Positions 1-12,414 of a stretch of DNA of 64,000 nucleotides are shown here, piece by piece. Numbering within the stretch: the first letter of the stretch is position 1; every line of letters begins with the position of its first letter. This DNA comes from Osedax fenrisi. Taxonomy: Eukaryota; Annelida; Polychaeta; Sabellida; Siboglinidae. The notes under the pieces were generated by a model. The model was not told the origin of the DNA. It saw nothing but the letters and a program-made list of their open reading frames with translations, and ran no database searches. The position numbers were made by a program, and so were the translations under genes. The stretch lies in assembly GCA_964019155.1 (NCBI GenBank), contig OZ025240.1, positions 91,101,461 to 91,165,460 on the forward strand, read 5' to 3'.

Positions 1-840
1 CTTTTACTTTACAAGGAATATAAACATAAAATTCAATATTTTAAGCATCAATATAATATATAATATTTTTAAATTTGATTATTAATAATTAGTAAACGTT
101 AGTTGTAGGTATAACAACATTAACAATAACATATTATCTGGAACCGAACTATGTGATATATAATAATAATTAGTTATTCAATTTGAATATTAAATATTTA
201 ATATATAATGTATAATTCGATTTATGATATATAAATAAGTGTTGTATAATATATAAATAAGTATAAATATTTTGTTATTTGATAAATACCCGAAATAAAT
301 AATTTATATTTAGAAACATTATGTTAGAAATTATTTAATTTTTTAACAAGATGTTTCAAAATCTATTCAATAAATTAAAGATTTTACACATTAAATATTT
401 CCGAATCTAAGCTAAATATAATAATTAAATTAAACTATATTTCAATCTATAACTATTCTCACCAGTACTGCAATTAAAATAAAGTAGTATACATATCATT
501 TCATTATTTATAATATTTAAATTAAGCGTATTAATTATTTGATTCTAAACAATATTAAAAATATATATATATGAGAAGCCAGATTATATAAATATAATTG
601 ATTAGATATACATTTGTATAAAACGAATACAATTTTATGTCTTAACAAAATATTGTTTAAACCTTTAATTTAATATATAATCATAAATTAAAAGAAAAAT
701 ATAGTAGTTAGTTGTATCATAACAAATAATTTAAATAAGGTGATCTAACCCAGTAATCTAAACTGTTAATATAATATGATGAACATATGTAATTATTAAC
801 ATGTTGAACATATTCATTTGGCTACATTTATTATTATTGT
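1..840. other. A+T-rich spacer, no gene seen
   Basis: Almost pure A/T sequence with scattered short ATAT runs and no open frame above background. The last 40 bases contain a diverged partial unit of the tandem repeat that follows. Confidence 0.7.
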
Positions 841-990
841 TGAACATGTTGCATTTTGATTATATTGAGCACATTTAAATTGTATTGAGTTGAACATGTT
901 ACATTTTGATTATGTTGAGCATATTTAAATTGTATTGAGTAGAACATGTTGCATTTTGATTATGTTGATCATATGTAAAATGTATTCAGT
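841..990. repeat. Three tandem 50-bp units
   Basis: Three consecutive 50-bp units start at 841, 891 and 941, each opening with (T/A)GAACATGTT(G/A)CATTTTGAT. Units 1 and 2 differ at a handful of bases; unit 3 is more diverged. A weaker partial unit precedes them. No coding frame is kept, since 50 is not a multiple of three, so this is a small minisatellite. Confidence 0.9.
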
Positions 991-2617
991 TGAGTAGATG
1001 GCATATGTATATATTAAATTAAATAATTTAATTAAATTAAAATTTTATTAATTATAATTTCTTACATCTCCTTTTTTTTCTTTTACAATTTGTAATTTGA
1101 GAGTCGATACATTTGTCTATATATTTTATTACTGCATGTTCATGAATTCTTAATATAGCCTCTATGATATATATAATTATTAATATAAATATTAATTAAT
1201 ATATAATTAATATATAAAATAGGGTATATATTAAACTTTAATAAATTTGAATATGAATATTTAACTTATATTTAACTTATAATACATGTATTTATAGCTA
1301 ATTAATGTTAACATAATATAAACTAACCAGTTATACATTTGTATAATTTTGTTTAGGAAAAATAAATGTATCCTCGTTGACAGCACTGAGAATAATATCA
1401 CCACACTTTTTTAGATACAATATATTTAAACATAGAAGAAATTGTTACCCCAATGTTGCATTCACCTAATATTGATAAAGGTTCAACCTAAATATAGGAA
1501 TGTTAAAACATAGTATATAAGAATATATATGTAACCAAGTGAAGTTCGTTATATAACTTTATTTCAGCAAAGACCTGTATAATAACATACATAATAATAC
1601 TAATAATAGTAATATAGTAATACTAATAATAACGACAATGACAATATGTACCAACCCGGTTAGACGCAGAACCAAAAGTGTATCGATCTCACATAGCTAA
1701 AAAATAGAAACTCCTCCCTGATGTCTAAATACATATATTCGTTAGGCCCGAGGAAGTATGATATTACACTACTCAGTATTCGTGTTATGACAGGCAGTCT
1801 AAATATTTATCGTAAATACTGATGCAATGGATTATTATAAAATTCCAAAGTATCTTGCCTCTCCCTTGCATACTATGTCATATTTTTATTAATATAGTTT
1901 GTTAAGGGGGGTAATTGGCTCTGGTTATTAACCAACCATTGTCCGAAAAAAAATATATATATATATATATATTATAAATTCAAATTAAATACCTATTAAT
2001 TTAATTATTTATTAATTATATAATTCCATTAAGATACACCCTTTGCTGGATTTAAACCGTTAGTATAATTATTAATCAATACTATATATTAATAAATATA
2101 CACATGTGAATAGTGTATGTGATTAGTATTATATAATGATTATACGATATTTCTTAGGCATATGATAGATAATATAATTATTTAAATTACGAGGAGTAAA
2201 ATTAGAATTTTAATTAAAGGAATATTCTATATAACAAATTAAATAAATAATAGTATTACAATACAATAAAAATAGCAGATATCGAAATTCACATCCTTAT
2301 ATATATGTATATATATTTACTAAAATATGAATATCGTAATATACAATATACAATACATATATAAACCATTACATTATATTATTTTAAATTATTTCTTATT
2401 TATTATTGACATTAGTATTTATACTATTATAATAGTATACTTTAGATATTATATTGACTTTACAATAATTTTATTTCTAATAATTCTATTTATAAAATTC
2501 TACTAGTTTCTACGAAATTCTAAATGTTTCTACTCGTTTATACTCGTAACTATTATATCGTATATATATATATATATATATATATTCGTAATATATGTAA
2601 TATATGTAATCATCAAC
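991..2617. other. A+T-rich spacer with a more complex block
   Basis: Mostly A/T. The part from about 1370 to 1945 is more complex: it has GGGG-containing stretches, including AAGGGGGG near 1905, and words such as GCCCGAGGAAG near 1745. I find no frame, repeat partner or terminal structure for it. A (TA)n tract lies near 2557-2585. Confidence 0.5.
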
Positions 2618-3121
2618 ATGTTGTAAAACCGTAACACTTTTCCGTGAAAAATTAATTCACACCAAATGTATCAATCATGTTATTGTTATTCCGTATTAAT
2701 TGTACCAATATATAGTATCTGGTATTATGCTTGCTGTCAGCAGTTTACGGTAGCTTAACGCCAGGAAACGTCAACCAAATTACTTACTAGGACTCATCCA
2801 CCCTTGGGAATTGATCCATCCCATATGGTCCTTGCCAACCCGAGACCTTCGGTTTTGTTACCTCTCCTGTTTGACAACTTGCACTATCAGATATTATATA
2901 TTGATTCAACGGCTCATATAATCCAATGTTTTATTTTTATTTTACTTCTCAGTTTATTTCTTGTTTTTTTGTATCGTGTCGTTTTGTATTACTATTATCA
3001 CATTTATATATTTTGTTTATATGTTATATAATTATATGTTTATATATAATTATAACTTTCTTTATATAGGTATACCTATAACCAGTAATGCAATACACTT
3101 TTAATCTATATAATCTATCTA

Positions 3122-3135
<14 letters not shown>
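2618..3135 (+). mobile_element. Family K non-LTR element, 5'-truncated 3' end
   Basis: The first ~85 bases read as the last ~28 codons of the family K reverse transcriptase (CCKTVTLFREKLIHTK, stop TAA near 2700), followed by a ~430-bp 3' UTR and a short TATC run. The same sequence ends the long family K copy at 9930-15,615 on the other strand, and a shorter piece lies at 9121-9233. The shared end is always the TATC side and the other side is truncated, as target-primed reverse transcription predicts. A 75-residue open frame in this UTR (2804-3031) has a counterpart in the other copy, but most differences change residues, so it is probably not coding. Confidence 0.75.
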
Positions 3136-3181
<46 letters not shown>

Positions 3182-3321
3182 ATATATATATATATGAAAT
3201 ATATAAAACATATCATATTAGTAGATACATTATCTAATCATTATATGTCATCGTGGATTGCAATTATGATACTTAGTGGTATCATTATTATTTATATAAT
3301 CGTGCATACGGTAAACAAAGG

Positions 3322-3371
<50 letters not shown>
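3125..3371. repeat. (TA)n microsatellites
   Basis: Two long (TA)n tracts (about 3125-3174 and 3327-3371) separated by complex A+T-rich sequence. The open frame spanning them is a poly Tyr-Ile artefact. Confidence 0.9.
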
Positions 3372-3376
<5 letters not shown>

Positions 3377-3717
3377 ATTATTATTATATATTATATATTA
3401 TGTATGTGTATGATACATAATAATTATTTTCGTTTATTAGATTTTTTTTGTTATAATAAAATAATTAAAATAACATAACAACATTGCTTTAATCTTTTCT
3501 ATTATAGTCGCTATATATTGTCTATTTACTATATCGAACCTTAACTTCGAAATAAGACAATTTTCTCAAATTTTTGCATTTTATGTAATTCCTTCCATGT
3601 ATCAAAAAGTTATTATCTCACATTTAACATAAATACCAACATATCTAATATTATAATTACTATCCAACCTTATACATATTAATATTATTATGCATATTGT
3701 TTTATTAACGTACAATA
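3372..3717. other. A+T-rich spacer
   Basis: No gene or repeat recognised. The right edge runs into a (TA)n tract at 3718-3738 that directly abuts the SINE head. Confidence 0.6.
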
Positions 3718-3738
3718 CCATATATATATATATATATA

Positions 3739-4034
3739 GTCTGGGGTCGATGGCTCAGTGGGACAACCAAAAGCTAGTAAGCCAGAGGTCCCGGGTTCGA
3801 CTCCAGGCAGTTCTTGAATTTCTCTTGTGTTTATAAAGAACTTAATAAACAATAAATCAAAACACAAGAAAAAAAATGTTACTATTTGAATTGTATTGTC
3901 CGGGGCCTCTCACAGTTATTTATAACATGTACAAGTCTATGACTTCTTGAGGGGTCCATTTGTATCCGCTATTTGTATTGTATTCAATATATATAAGAGA
4001 TTTCAATAAATAAATATTATTATTATTATTATTA
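3739..4034 (+). mobile_element. SINE-A, tRNA-derived, copy 1 (best preserved)
   Basis: The head is tRNA-like: an A-box-like TGGCTCAGTGG at 3751-3761 and a B-box GGTTCGACTCC at 3794-3804, spaced as in an internal RNA polymerase III promoter. A short inverted repeat follows (AGTTCTTG, then AAGAACTT), then a body, and a 3' part shared with 30,200-30,355 and 58,297-58,450. It ends in an (ATT)n tail at about 4015-4034. The 5' end starts directly at the end of a (TA)n tract. The complete 5' and 3' anatomy supports a SINE rather than a functional tRNA gene, because no clean acceptor stem closes the head. Confidence 0.8.
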
Positions 4035-4059
4035 TATGTGTGTGTGTGTACGATATATA

Positions 4060-5840
4060 TTTCTCCAAAAAATGTTTTAATAAGATTGACTCCATCAAAA
4101 TAAAGATCAAGAACCATAAGCCTACTGCCAACTATCCTTCAATCATAGTTACCCTACCTATATCTGTTTTCTTAAGTTTTTTTCGTCCGCCACATATATC
4201 TCTCGTATCTAAACTACTAAATGAATTCTCTTTGATATCTCCCACCGATCCTGTTCTACTATATATTTTTAAAGTTTACTCCGATTATCTATGTCCAACT
4301 ATCTGTAACATCATCTCATATTCTCTAAATTCCGGTAGTGTCCCTTATATTTGATACAAGCAATAATCACTCCCATTCTTAAAAAACCTTCACTCGATCC
4401 TGAATCACTTCTCAATTATCGCCCGAATTCTCAGCTATCTTTGGTGAGTAAAATGTTGGAAATAGTTGTCTTTCAACTAATCTCCTATTTAACCACCAAT
4501 AATCTCCATATTCCTCAACAAAGTGGATTTCGCCGAGGATACTCCACAGAAACAGCACTACTAAACGTAATTGATGTAATCACTTCTATTCTTAATACTA
4601 CAAATGCTGGCAACTAGTAATGCTGGACATGTCCAGTGCTTTCGATACGCTTGATCACAATATTCTACTGTCCCATCTACATCTGCTTGGAGATAGATAC
4701 TTTTTCCTTTCATGATTTACTTCATATCTATCTGACCGTAGTAGCAGTGTACAAATATATAATTCTTTTTCTTCCCCTTTTCCTATGAAATATGATGTTT
4801 CCTATGTTTTCTCTATTTATGTATACCCATTACAATCCATAATATCTAAATATCAAAATTTATATTACCATCATTATGCAGATGACATACAACTATATAT
4901 GTTTCTTCCAACTAATTCATCACCAGGTCTCAATAATCAACTCTATAATTGTGCTAATGACATTAAAGAATTGTTTATTTCTAATAATCTTATCCTTATT
5001 AAATCCAAAACTACATTGTTGAATCTTTCTCCATCACCATTTCCATCACTTACTTCCATACTTTTATTATTGATAACATTGTAATATCTCCTTCTCCTAC
5101 TACATCTAACTTAGGTGTACTTTTTGATTCTACTCTTTCCCTCATTCCTCATATTACTGCCATCACTAAATCTGCAAATTATCATCTATTTATAATTAGA
5201 AAAATAAAAAAATCAATTACTGTATCTCTTACTATAACTCTAGTTAATTACCTTGTCCTCTCACGTATATATTACTATTCCTCAATCATTACCAATCTTC
5301 CATTATCCTCTATCTCTCACATAATCGAGTTATTCGTTCATCAATACGTATAACATATAACCTATGTATTTGAGATCATACCTAAACTTCCTCATACCAA
5401 TACTTACCTCCATGGTTCATATTTAACAAACGCTCTGCTCATCGCTTCAAGAACCTCCCTTCCATTACTTAGAAACCACGTATCTCATATTCTATATACC
5501 CCTATTATCCGTCCCTCAACAATAATACTCGGGCACTTAGTTATATTGGTCCTAAGCTATGGAATTCACTCCTTCCCTATATTATATCCATAAAATCGCA
5601 TAACATATTCATGAAATATATACAACAATTTTTCTTAGGTGGGAACCTGAAATACTAATATTGTTTGTCATTATTATTTTATTTTTTAATTTCCGTACGG
5701 CTAATTCTATTTTATGTTATTATTATTAATGGTATTTATTGTTTACCTACTTTTATTATTTTATTCTATATATACACTTTTGAGAAATCATTTATGATGT
5801 ATTTACGTTTCTAAATAAAAATTCAATCAATCAATATATA
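4060..5840 (+). pseudogene. CR1-B: degraded CR1/Jockey-type reverse transcriptase
   Basis: Broken reverse-transcriptase frames can be followed through several shifts: ILKKPSLDPESLLNYRPNSQ (4378 on), GFRRGYSTETALL (about 4526), a domain-A-like SSAFDTLDHNILLSHL (about 4633), then HYADDIQLY with the catalytic YADD at 4875-4886. The C-terminal part to about 5650 is recognisable only in pieces (KLWNSL-type end). The 3' UTR ends in an (AATC)n tail near 5823-5840. Only the RT half and 3' end are present, so this is a 5'-truncated and mutated copy. It resembles the CR1-A family in motif order but is clearly a different, older family. Confidence 0.8.
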
Positions 5841-6832
5841 TAACAATATGTTGTTCCATTATGATAATTGCTCTCGTATTGATTATGCCTAATTAATCAT
5901 ATTTATATACATATACTATAGTATACATATATTACCATTATTATTATATATATATATATATATGGTGATTTAAATTAAATGATAAAATTAAATTAGGTAA
6001 ATTAAGTTTAAAATCAATAGTGGAATCAAAATCATAGTAGTATGATATATGTAACTGTATTACAGACTGTATCATATATTATGTAATAACTTATAATTAT
6101 TTTATTAATATCAAAATTAGCTTGTTAATATCATACAATTTGTATTATCTCCTTATAATATTATATTCCATATTGACGTTTATTTCTAAATGAGTTTTAA
6201 AAATTGACAACTATTACCTATTTACTGTTCATATTACTATTATTAATATAATAACCTTTTTACTAGTATATTTACTCGTATTACTTATATCATATAGACT
6301 TCTATACTGCTAATTTGAGATTATTCATGATTATTTACTAGCTCCCCTAAATAGAAGAATGTATTCTTATTATTCTTATTTACATATATTATTTATCTTA
6401 TTCTATTTAATTGTTAATCCTCATCTGTCCTATCGATTACTCCCTGTCCGATTATCTTATATTACGTAATTTCTACTAAGAATAGTATATCTATAACATA
6501 ATGTAATCCATTACCTCCAACTTATTTCAATAACGCTCCATAAAAGATCTTACTTATGTCATAATAAACCAGGCATTTACTTCGTATATTTACCATATCA
6601 ATTACATCCGAAAAACTAAATTTCCTCACATTTTATTATCTTAATGGTATTCCCTCTATTTATAAAAAATATAATTATATATTCTTTACCTACCATCTTC
6701 CACCTATCTAACATTTTAATAACTATCCGACATACCCTTTAATAATAAACCATTATATGATGTGTTTTAATATCATAATTATATGTATTTTTATTACACG
6801 AATTATTCTCAATTTGATAATATCTAATAACT

Positions 6833-6864
<32 letters not shown>

Positions 6865-6876
6865 AATATAAGAATG
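5841..6876. other. A+T-rich spacer, possible old retroelement debris
   Basis: The plus strand of 6150-6780 is richer in C than its surroundings, as in the CR1-type relics nearby, but I cannot follow any motif through it. A short (TA)n lies at about 6835-6865. Confidence 0.4.
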
Positions 6877-7090
6877 CACGAATGAATGAATTCAGTTTAT
6901 AGACAAAGTATTAGGAGAATCAGTGAAATCGATTAGCTTTTTTAATTATATATATCCTAACAGTAGTGTAATGTCATATTTCATCATATTCATTCGGATA
7001 AAATACAATAAAATTACATACAAATAGATATTAAAATAAACAATAAATACAAATTTAAAAGAAAGAATAAAACCAAATTAAAATAAATAT
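6877..7090 (-). mobile_element. Family L non-LTR element, truncated 3' end
   Basis: Read on the minus strand this ends in ATTC repeats preceded by the terminal 3' UTR of the intact element at 40.5-45.3 kb. Shared words include TTCAGTTTATAGACAAAGT and ATCAGTGAAA on the plus strand. It is more diverged than the intact copy, and the 3'-terminal stem seen there is partly lost here. The homology fades into A-rich sequence, so the inner boundary is approximate. Confidence 0.7.
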
Positions 7091-7383
7091 TAGATTCCCA
7101 TATTATCATCCAAAACAAAATATAACATATAATTAATACATTTTTCATAATTGTAATATAATATTTATAAATAATCTAAATATTTGTATCACATAGTTCA
7201 TGTCCATTTTAATAATTGATATATATATATATATTTGTAGGTTACTATATTAATATTGTTAATTAAATAATTTTAATTTTTAATGATGTTTATTTTGTTT
7301 TGTAGTATTAATTATGTATTACTTTACAAGTTAAATATATAAAATATGTAAAAATATGTAAAAATATAAAATACGTAAAAATG

Positions 7384-7426
<43 letters not shown>

Positions 7427-8323
7427 ATTATATAAATTATTATAAATATATTACAATTATTATTATATATAAATGGATATTTAGATAGTTAAATAACATG
7501 ATAATATTACATTAGGACAATTGAATTTAACATCATTAACATTAGAATCAAAATCATCAAGTTTTGGTTCTTATATATTATATTATAATTTATTATATAT
7601 ATATATTAATTTTGTTATTATTATTGTATATTACATAATATAAAATATTGATAATATATTGATAACATTAATAATATATTTATTTATTAAATACATTTTA
7701 GATTCGGTATATTTATAAATATGTATTTAAAAAGATATAAATCCAATAGGACTTTTATAAAATATGTTATTTTAATATTCGAATTTATTATATATATATA
7801 TAATTGTAATTGTTTACGTATACTAACTGTAAATCCATTTTCTGGTAATGGTATACATATTATTTATTAATATAAATCATATATATATATATTAAGGGAT
7901 ATGGTATTTTAGAATAATAATTATGTTATCTCGTTATATAATTAGGAATAGTATAGATAATTAATCGGAATGAATAAGTTCAGTAAAATAAACATTTATA
8001 ATAATCCTACATCGAGATACTTTATAATAATAGTAAGGAACAAAAACTAAAAACATTTATTATTCGTCATTATACAGATTACTAATTTAATTATAAATAA
8101 TACATTTTTATTTATAATTAGCCCCTAAAGTGGTCCGTTTTATTAATAGGTACCAATTTAATACTTATAAATTACCTTCACTATCGGTACATTTTATATA
8201 ATGAACAATATGTTAATATTAATTTATCTGAGCAATTTAAAAAAAATAGTGTATCAATGTTAACATATGAATGTATAATAAAGAATACTTAATATATCGC
8301 TGTATAGTTTATTAGTAGTATGT

Positions 8324-8369
<46 letters not shown>

Positions 8370-9120
8370 TTAACATAATATATAGTAAATTTAAATAATT
8401 TATTAATAATTGTATAATATTATTGAAGATTAAATATAAAATTTCAGAATCAAAATAGAGATGGATTAACTAATAGAATATTTTTAATGTGAATAAATAT
8501 TACTTGTTATGTTATATTTAATACATTTTAATTTTAATTTTATTATGGATGCATATAAATTTATATATATATATATATTGAATTTAAATTATTTATAATG
8601 AATAATTATATTATTTTATTAAACTATAGTTTATATAGGGATATACTAATTATTTAATAATTTTATCACCCTAGATATTAATCCATATTATAAATTTAAT
8701 TATCTAAATTTTGAAGATAAAAAAATATTTACACTTTATAAAGACATAATATATAAATAATAAGTAATAAAAAATACAACAAAATAATTATGGATCAATT
8801 TATTAAGCTCATACATTGTAAAACAAAAATGAAAATGATAATGCAATTCATCTAAATATTATATTATCAATAATAATAATATATGATAGACGCCATTAGG
8901 TGATAAAACGATGTCTTACTTAATATTAATTAATAGTAATGCTACTATGCTCTAGATGGTAATTGATATAACATATTTAATAATGTGTAAGTTCCCTTGA
9001 TATTGTAATAATTATATTATTTACCTTCAAAATGAGTTTATTTTAAATAAATAATAATTTCATTTTTATGTGTATAGTAATTAGGTATCTCTCAATATAT
9101 TAGTGGGCTACCTTTATAAA
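7091..9120. other. A+T-rich spacer
   Basis: No coding frame or repeat partner seen. It holds (TA)n tracts at about 7387-7418 and 8328-8365 and many short ATAT runs. Confidence 0.6.
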
Positions 9121-9233
9121 ATATTGATAGATAGATAGATCAAAAGTGTATGTAATTACTGGTTATATATAAAGAAAGATATACTTATATATAACAAAAT
9201 ATTTAAATGTGATAACAGTAAGACTATATTAAT
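9121..9233 (-). mobile_element. Family K 3' UTR fragment
   Basis: Begins with GATAGATAGATAGATC and matches the last ~110 bases of the family K 3' UTR (TAATTACTGGTTATATATAA, TGTGATAACAGTAAGAC). It is strongly 5'-truncated and lies about 0.7 kb from the long copy, in the same orientation. Confidence 0.75.
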
Positions 9234-9929
9234 CAGTAGTCATATGAATTAGATACTTAATATTATACACCATACATTTGTAATGTTGTTTATCTTTATT
9301 TAATATACATCTCATATTTACCTCGAACTATTAATAATAATTAATAGTTAAAAGTAATTAGATAGATGCGAATATTTATTATATGTGGTTTCTCAATATT
9401 CATGTATGACGTAAAGTGTTATTATGAAGTCATTTATGAGATTAAAAGTTAAATATTTTCATTTAATATAATAATTCAATTATATCAATACAAATAATAT
9501 ATATCAGTGTTCATTCCAGGTTTCAGGGCTGCACCCTAAAAACGATTATATGACATTTATATGTATTTTAATACGTAAAATATAGGATGACATATATAGG
9601 TCATTTCGTCATCTATATATACATTAATTTATGATAAATGATATATTAGATGCACTTTTATACCATGAGATAAACTAAAGTATGTATTAAGTATATTTTT
9701 GAATTAGAGATGTAAATAAATATCAAAATAAGTATTCGATTCGATTACTTATTATTAATAATTCATTTTTAATAATTATTAGTTTACAATTAAATAATTT
9801 AAAATATTAATTAAAATATATTTATATCAAAATATTAATTTCATATTCAAGTTTCTTAATATTTTATTTATGAGATATTCAGATATTAAAAATGTATATA
9901 TCGAGATATCATAGTATATGAAATTATGT
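9234..9929. other. A+T-rich spacer
   Basis: No gene seen. A slightly more complex patch lies near 9505-9600 (CCAGGTTTCAGGGCTGCACC) without a recognisable function. Confidence 0.5.
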
Positions 9930-10433
9930 AGTCGAGATAGATAGATAGATAGGTAGATAGATCACCATTTTATTGAATTACTGGTTATATATAAAGAAAG
10001 ATATAATTATATAACATATATAAACAAAATATATAAATGTGATAACAGTAAGACAAAATTACACGATACAACAAAAACAAGAAATAAACGACGAAGTAAA
10101 ATAAAAATAAAACATTTGATTATACTATCCGTTGAAGCAATATATAGTATCCGATAGTGCAAGTTGTCAAATAGGAGAGGTAACAAATCCGAAGCTCTCG
10201 GGTTGGCAAGGCCCATATAGGATGGATCAATTCCCAAAGGTGGATGAGTCCCTAGTATGTAATCTAGTGACGTATTATGACATTAAGATACCGTCAACTG
10301 ATGACAGCAAGCAAAATATTAAATAATATATATATTGGTACAATTAATACGGAATAATAATAACATGATTGATACATTTGGTGTGAATTAATGTTTCACG
10401 GAAAAGTGTTACGGTTTTACAAGATGTAATTGT
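9930..10433 (-). repeat. Family K C-terminal tail, 3' UTR and TATC tail
   Basis: This block is about 500 bp and is inverted relative to 2618-3135. Its right-hand end on the minus strand reads TSCKTVTLFRETLIHTK, then a stop, then a 3' UTR ending in (TATC)n. The continuity with the RT frame to the right (FGNRVCSSWNALDF) shows that this repeat is the end of family K rather than a separate element. Confidence 0.75.
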
Positions 10434-11510
10434 AAAATCTAATGCGTTCCAGGAAGAGCAAACTCTATTTCCAAAATAATTCCAATACATGTTCGTTTTT
10501 TATACACTTTTTATTTCGTATCTTCACTTTAGGCTTTCTATTGTTGCTATATAGGTCAAAGATACCAGTTGCTTCCACATCCAAAATTCCGTTCAATATT
10601 CTATAAGTCAGGGTAAGATCAGCTATTAACCTGCGATGAAATAAAGTTTTAATGTTGAAAAAAATAATTATATCTTCATAACACCGTTTAGTAAGGTTAC
10701 ATCTATACAAAAGTATTATAGTGAAATAGATTTGAATATTTTCTATATTGTTAGAATTGCATATGAAATTGTCTGAATTCCAAACAGATTAATCCGATAT
10801 AACTATAATATGGCGAACATATTATAAATAGGCGTTAAGCAAGTATATATATAATCATTGGTGATGAAACATCTACATACTCTATTAATAATTAAGTTCG
10901 CCTTAGTAGTATTAATACAAGTATTAAAACTCATATTATCATTAAATGTTATGCCTAAATCTTCGAATGAGGTGTGTATAGGCAGTACAAAATCATTAAT
11001 GAAATATGAATGAACAGGGTTTTTATTTACCAATTCGCATGACATCACATTTAGTAGGAGCAAGTTCTAGTTCCTATCTCTTCATCCAATCACTAAGTTC
11101 ATCAAGTGCTCATTGTAAAGATAAACAACTTTCTGTGGGCTTAAAAGAAATTAAAAGGTTAGCATCATCTTCAAAGAGAGAGGAATATATGGGTGGTTTA
11201 TAATGGTTAATATTAGGTAAATTATTAATATAAATTAAGAATAACAACGGACCAATAACGGAACCTTGATGAACACCAGATATAACTTGCGAGAAGTTAG
11301 AGAAACTATCATTAATTTTAACACATTGTTTTCTATCGAGTAAATAAGATTTTAACCATTTATAAAGGTTACCATTAACACAAAAATAAGATAATGTAAT
11401 CAAAAGTTTAGGATGTGATACTTTGTCAAAAGCCTTAGCTAAATCAATATATGCAATATCCGATATTAGGAATGCATCTCTAACTTCATACATTTTTTTA
11501 TAAAAATATA
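10434..11510 (-). pseudogene. Family K reverse transcriptase, C-terminal half
   Basis: Minus-strand fragments in order: IAYIDLAKAFDKVSHPKL (RT domain A), GVHQGSVIGPLLFLIYINNL (domain B), SSLFEDDANLLISF (domain C, with FEDD where FADD or YADD is expected), then SFEDLGITFNDNMSFN and RLIADLTLTYRILNG, a typical thumb/C-terminal segment of Jockey/CR1-group enzymes. Several frameshifts separate these pieces. The Ala to Glu change beside the catalytic Asp pair adds to the evidence that the gene is dead. Confidence 0.8.
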
Positions 11511-11515
11511 TTAGT

Positions 11516-11756
11516 TGTAGTATTTATGATATTGAATATGAGTTAATATAGCCTACTATACATATATACGTGACTAACCTTATATGGAAGTGCCGTATCT
11601 CGTATCGTGTATTATGATCGATAATATATATATATAATTAGGTATAGGTGTTTATTAGTCGTGCATTAATTAGTAAGTAAGTCTCGTAAGTCATTTGTAA
11701 TGGGCGTGGCTTAGTCACGCTATATATGTATAGTAGGCGTATTCAATATTACTACA
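11516..11756 (-). repeat. LTR-1 3' LTR
   Basis: Starts TGTAG and ends CTACA. Its first and last ~40-50 bases are related as imperfect inverted repeats (both contain CCTACTATACATATATA in opposite orientation), which is unusually long for an LTR. Confidence 0.9.
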
Positions 11757-11766
11757 TCCCTCTACT
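11757..11766 (-). promoter_or_regulatory. LTR-1 polypurine tract
   Basis: Minus strand AGTAGAGGGA directly precedes the 3' LTR, where the plus-strand primer of LTR elements lies. Confidence 0.65.
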
Positions 11767-11884
11767 AAGTATATAATATAAATATTATAATATATAATAA
11801 TAATAATAATAATAAATTGACAATATAAGTATAACAATATAATAAATAACATTACGTATACAATAATATTTCTACCACCCATTT

Positions 11885-12414
11885 GTGTGCTTAGTTTTAA
11901 ACTAAGCCTCTATAAGGCGATCTGGAGGTTTTATATGCCTTCTTGATCGAGTGGTGTATGTAGATCCATTCGTGGGTATGAGCTGGCAACTATTCCTTCT
12001 CACATCCTGTTTCTCCGTTCTGAGATTATAAGATCTTGTACTCTCGGGTGTTGTGTTGATAACGGTTGTCATTCTATCTAGGTCCCTAATTTATACATCT
12101 TCCCCGTCTTCTATCTTTCGTAAGTTTTTAGTATACTTATTGTCTCTGTTTCTTTTGATTTCTAATTTCTTATTTTCGTTCTTGTCCCTAAATATACAGT
12201 GGTCTTATTTCTTCATGTAATTATCTAATTTAAGATCAACTACTGTAGTTCGTAATTTTGTGTTTATCAGAAGTTCCGGTGGCGATCGTCCAAAGCTGAG
12301 GGGTGTACTTATGTATGATGGTTGTCCTAGATTGGGATCTTCTTCTTTTTCTAGAATACTTTTTATCGTTTTTATAGCTCTTTCAGCTACTTCCTTAACT
12401 CGCGCTTATAAATG
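11885..12414 (-). pseudogene. LTR-1 integrase C-terminal remnant
   Basis: Minus strand reads AERAIKTIKSILEKEEDPN, STPLSFGRSPPELLINTKLR and, later, TTPESTRSYNLRTEKQDVRR and TTRSRRHIKPPDRL. This is the familiar end of integrases in the animal Ty3/gypsy group often called K02A2.6-like or Mag-like: the region after the catalytic Glu plus the basic C-terminal tail. The catalytic core upstream is absent. Stops interrupt the frame. Confidence 0.75.

Noticed and set aside
2804..3031. 75-residue plus frame with a similar minus frame at 10,007-10,237
   Set aside because: Both lie in the family K 3' UTR. Differences between the copies mostly change residues, so there is no sign of protein-level selection.
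3739..3812. Possible functional tRNA gene on the plus strand
   Set aside because: The same head occurs at 53,188 with a SINE body. It is a retroposed tRNA derivative.
2618..10433. Large inverted-repeat transposon bounded by the two ~500-bp blocks
   Set aside because: The blocks are opposed 3' ends of family K with their own tails; sequence between them is unrelated and there is no matching target duplication.
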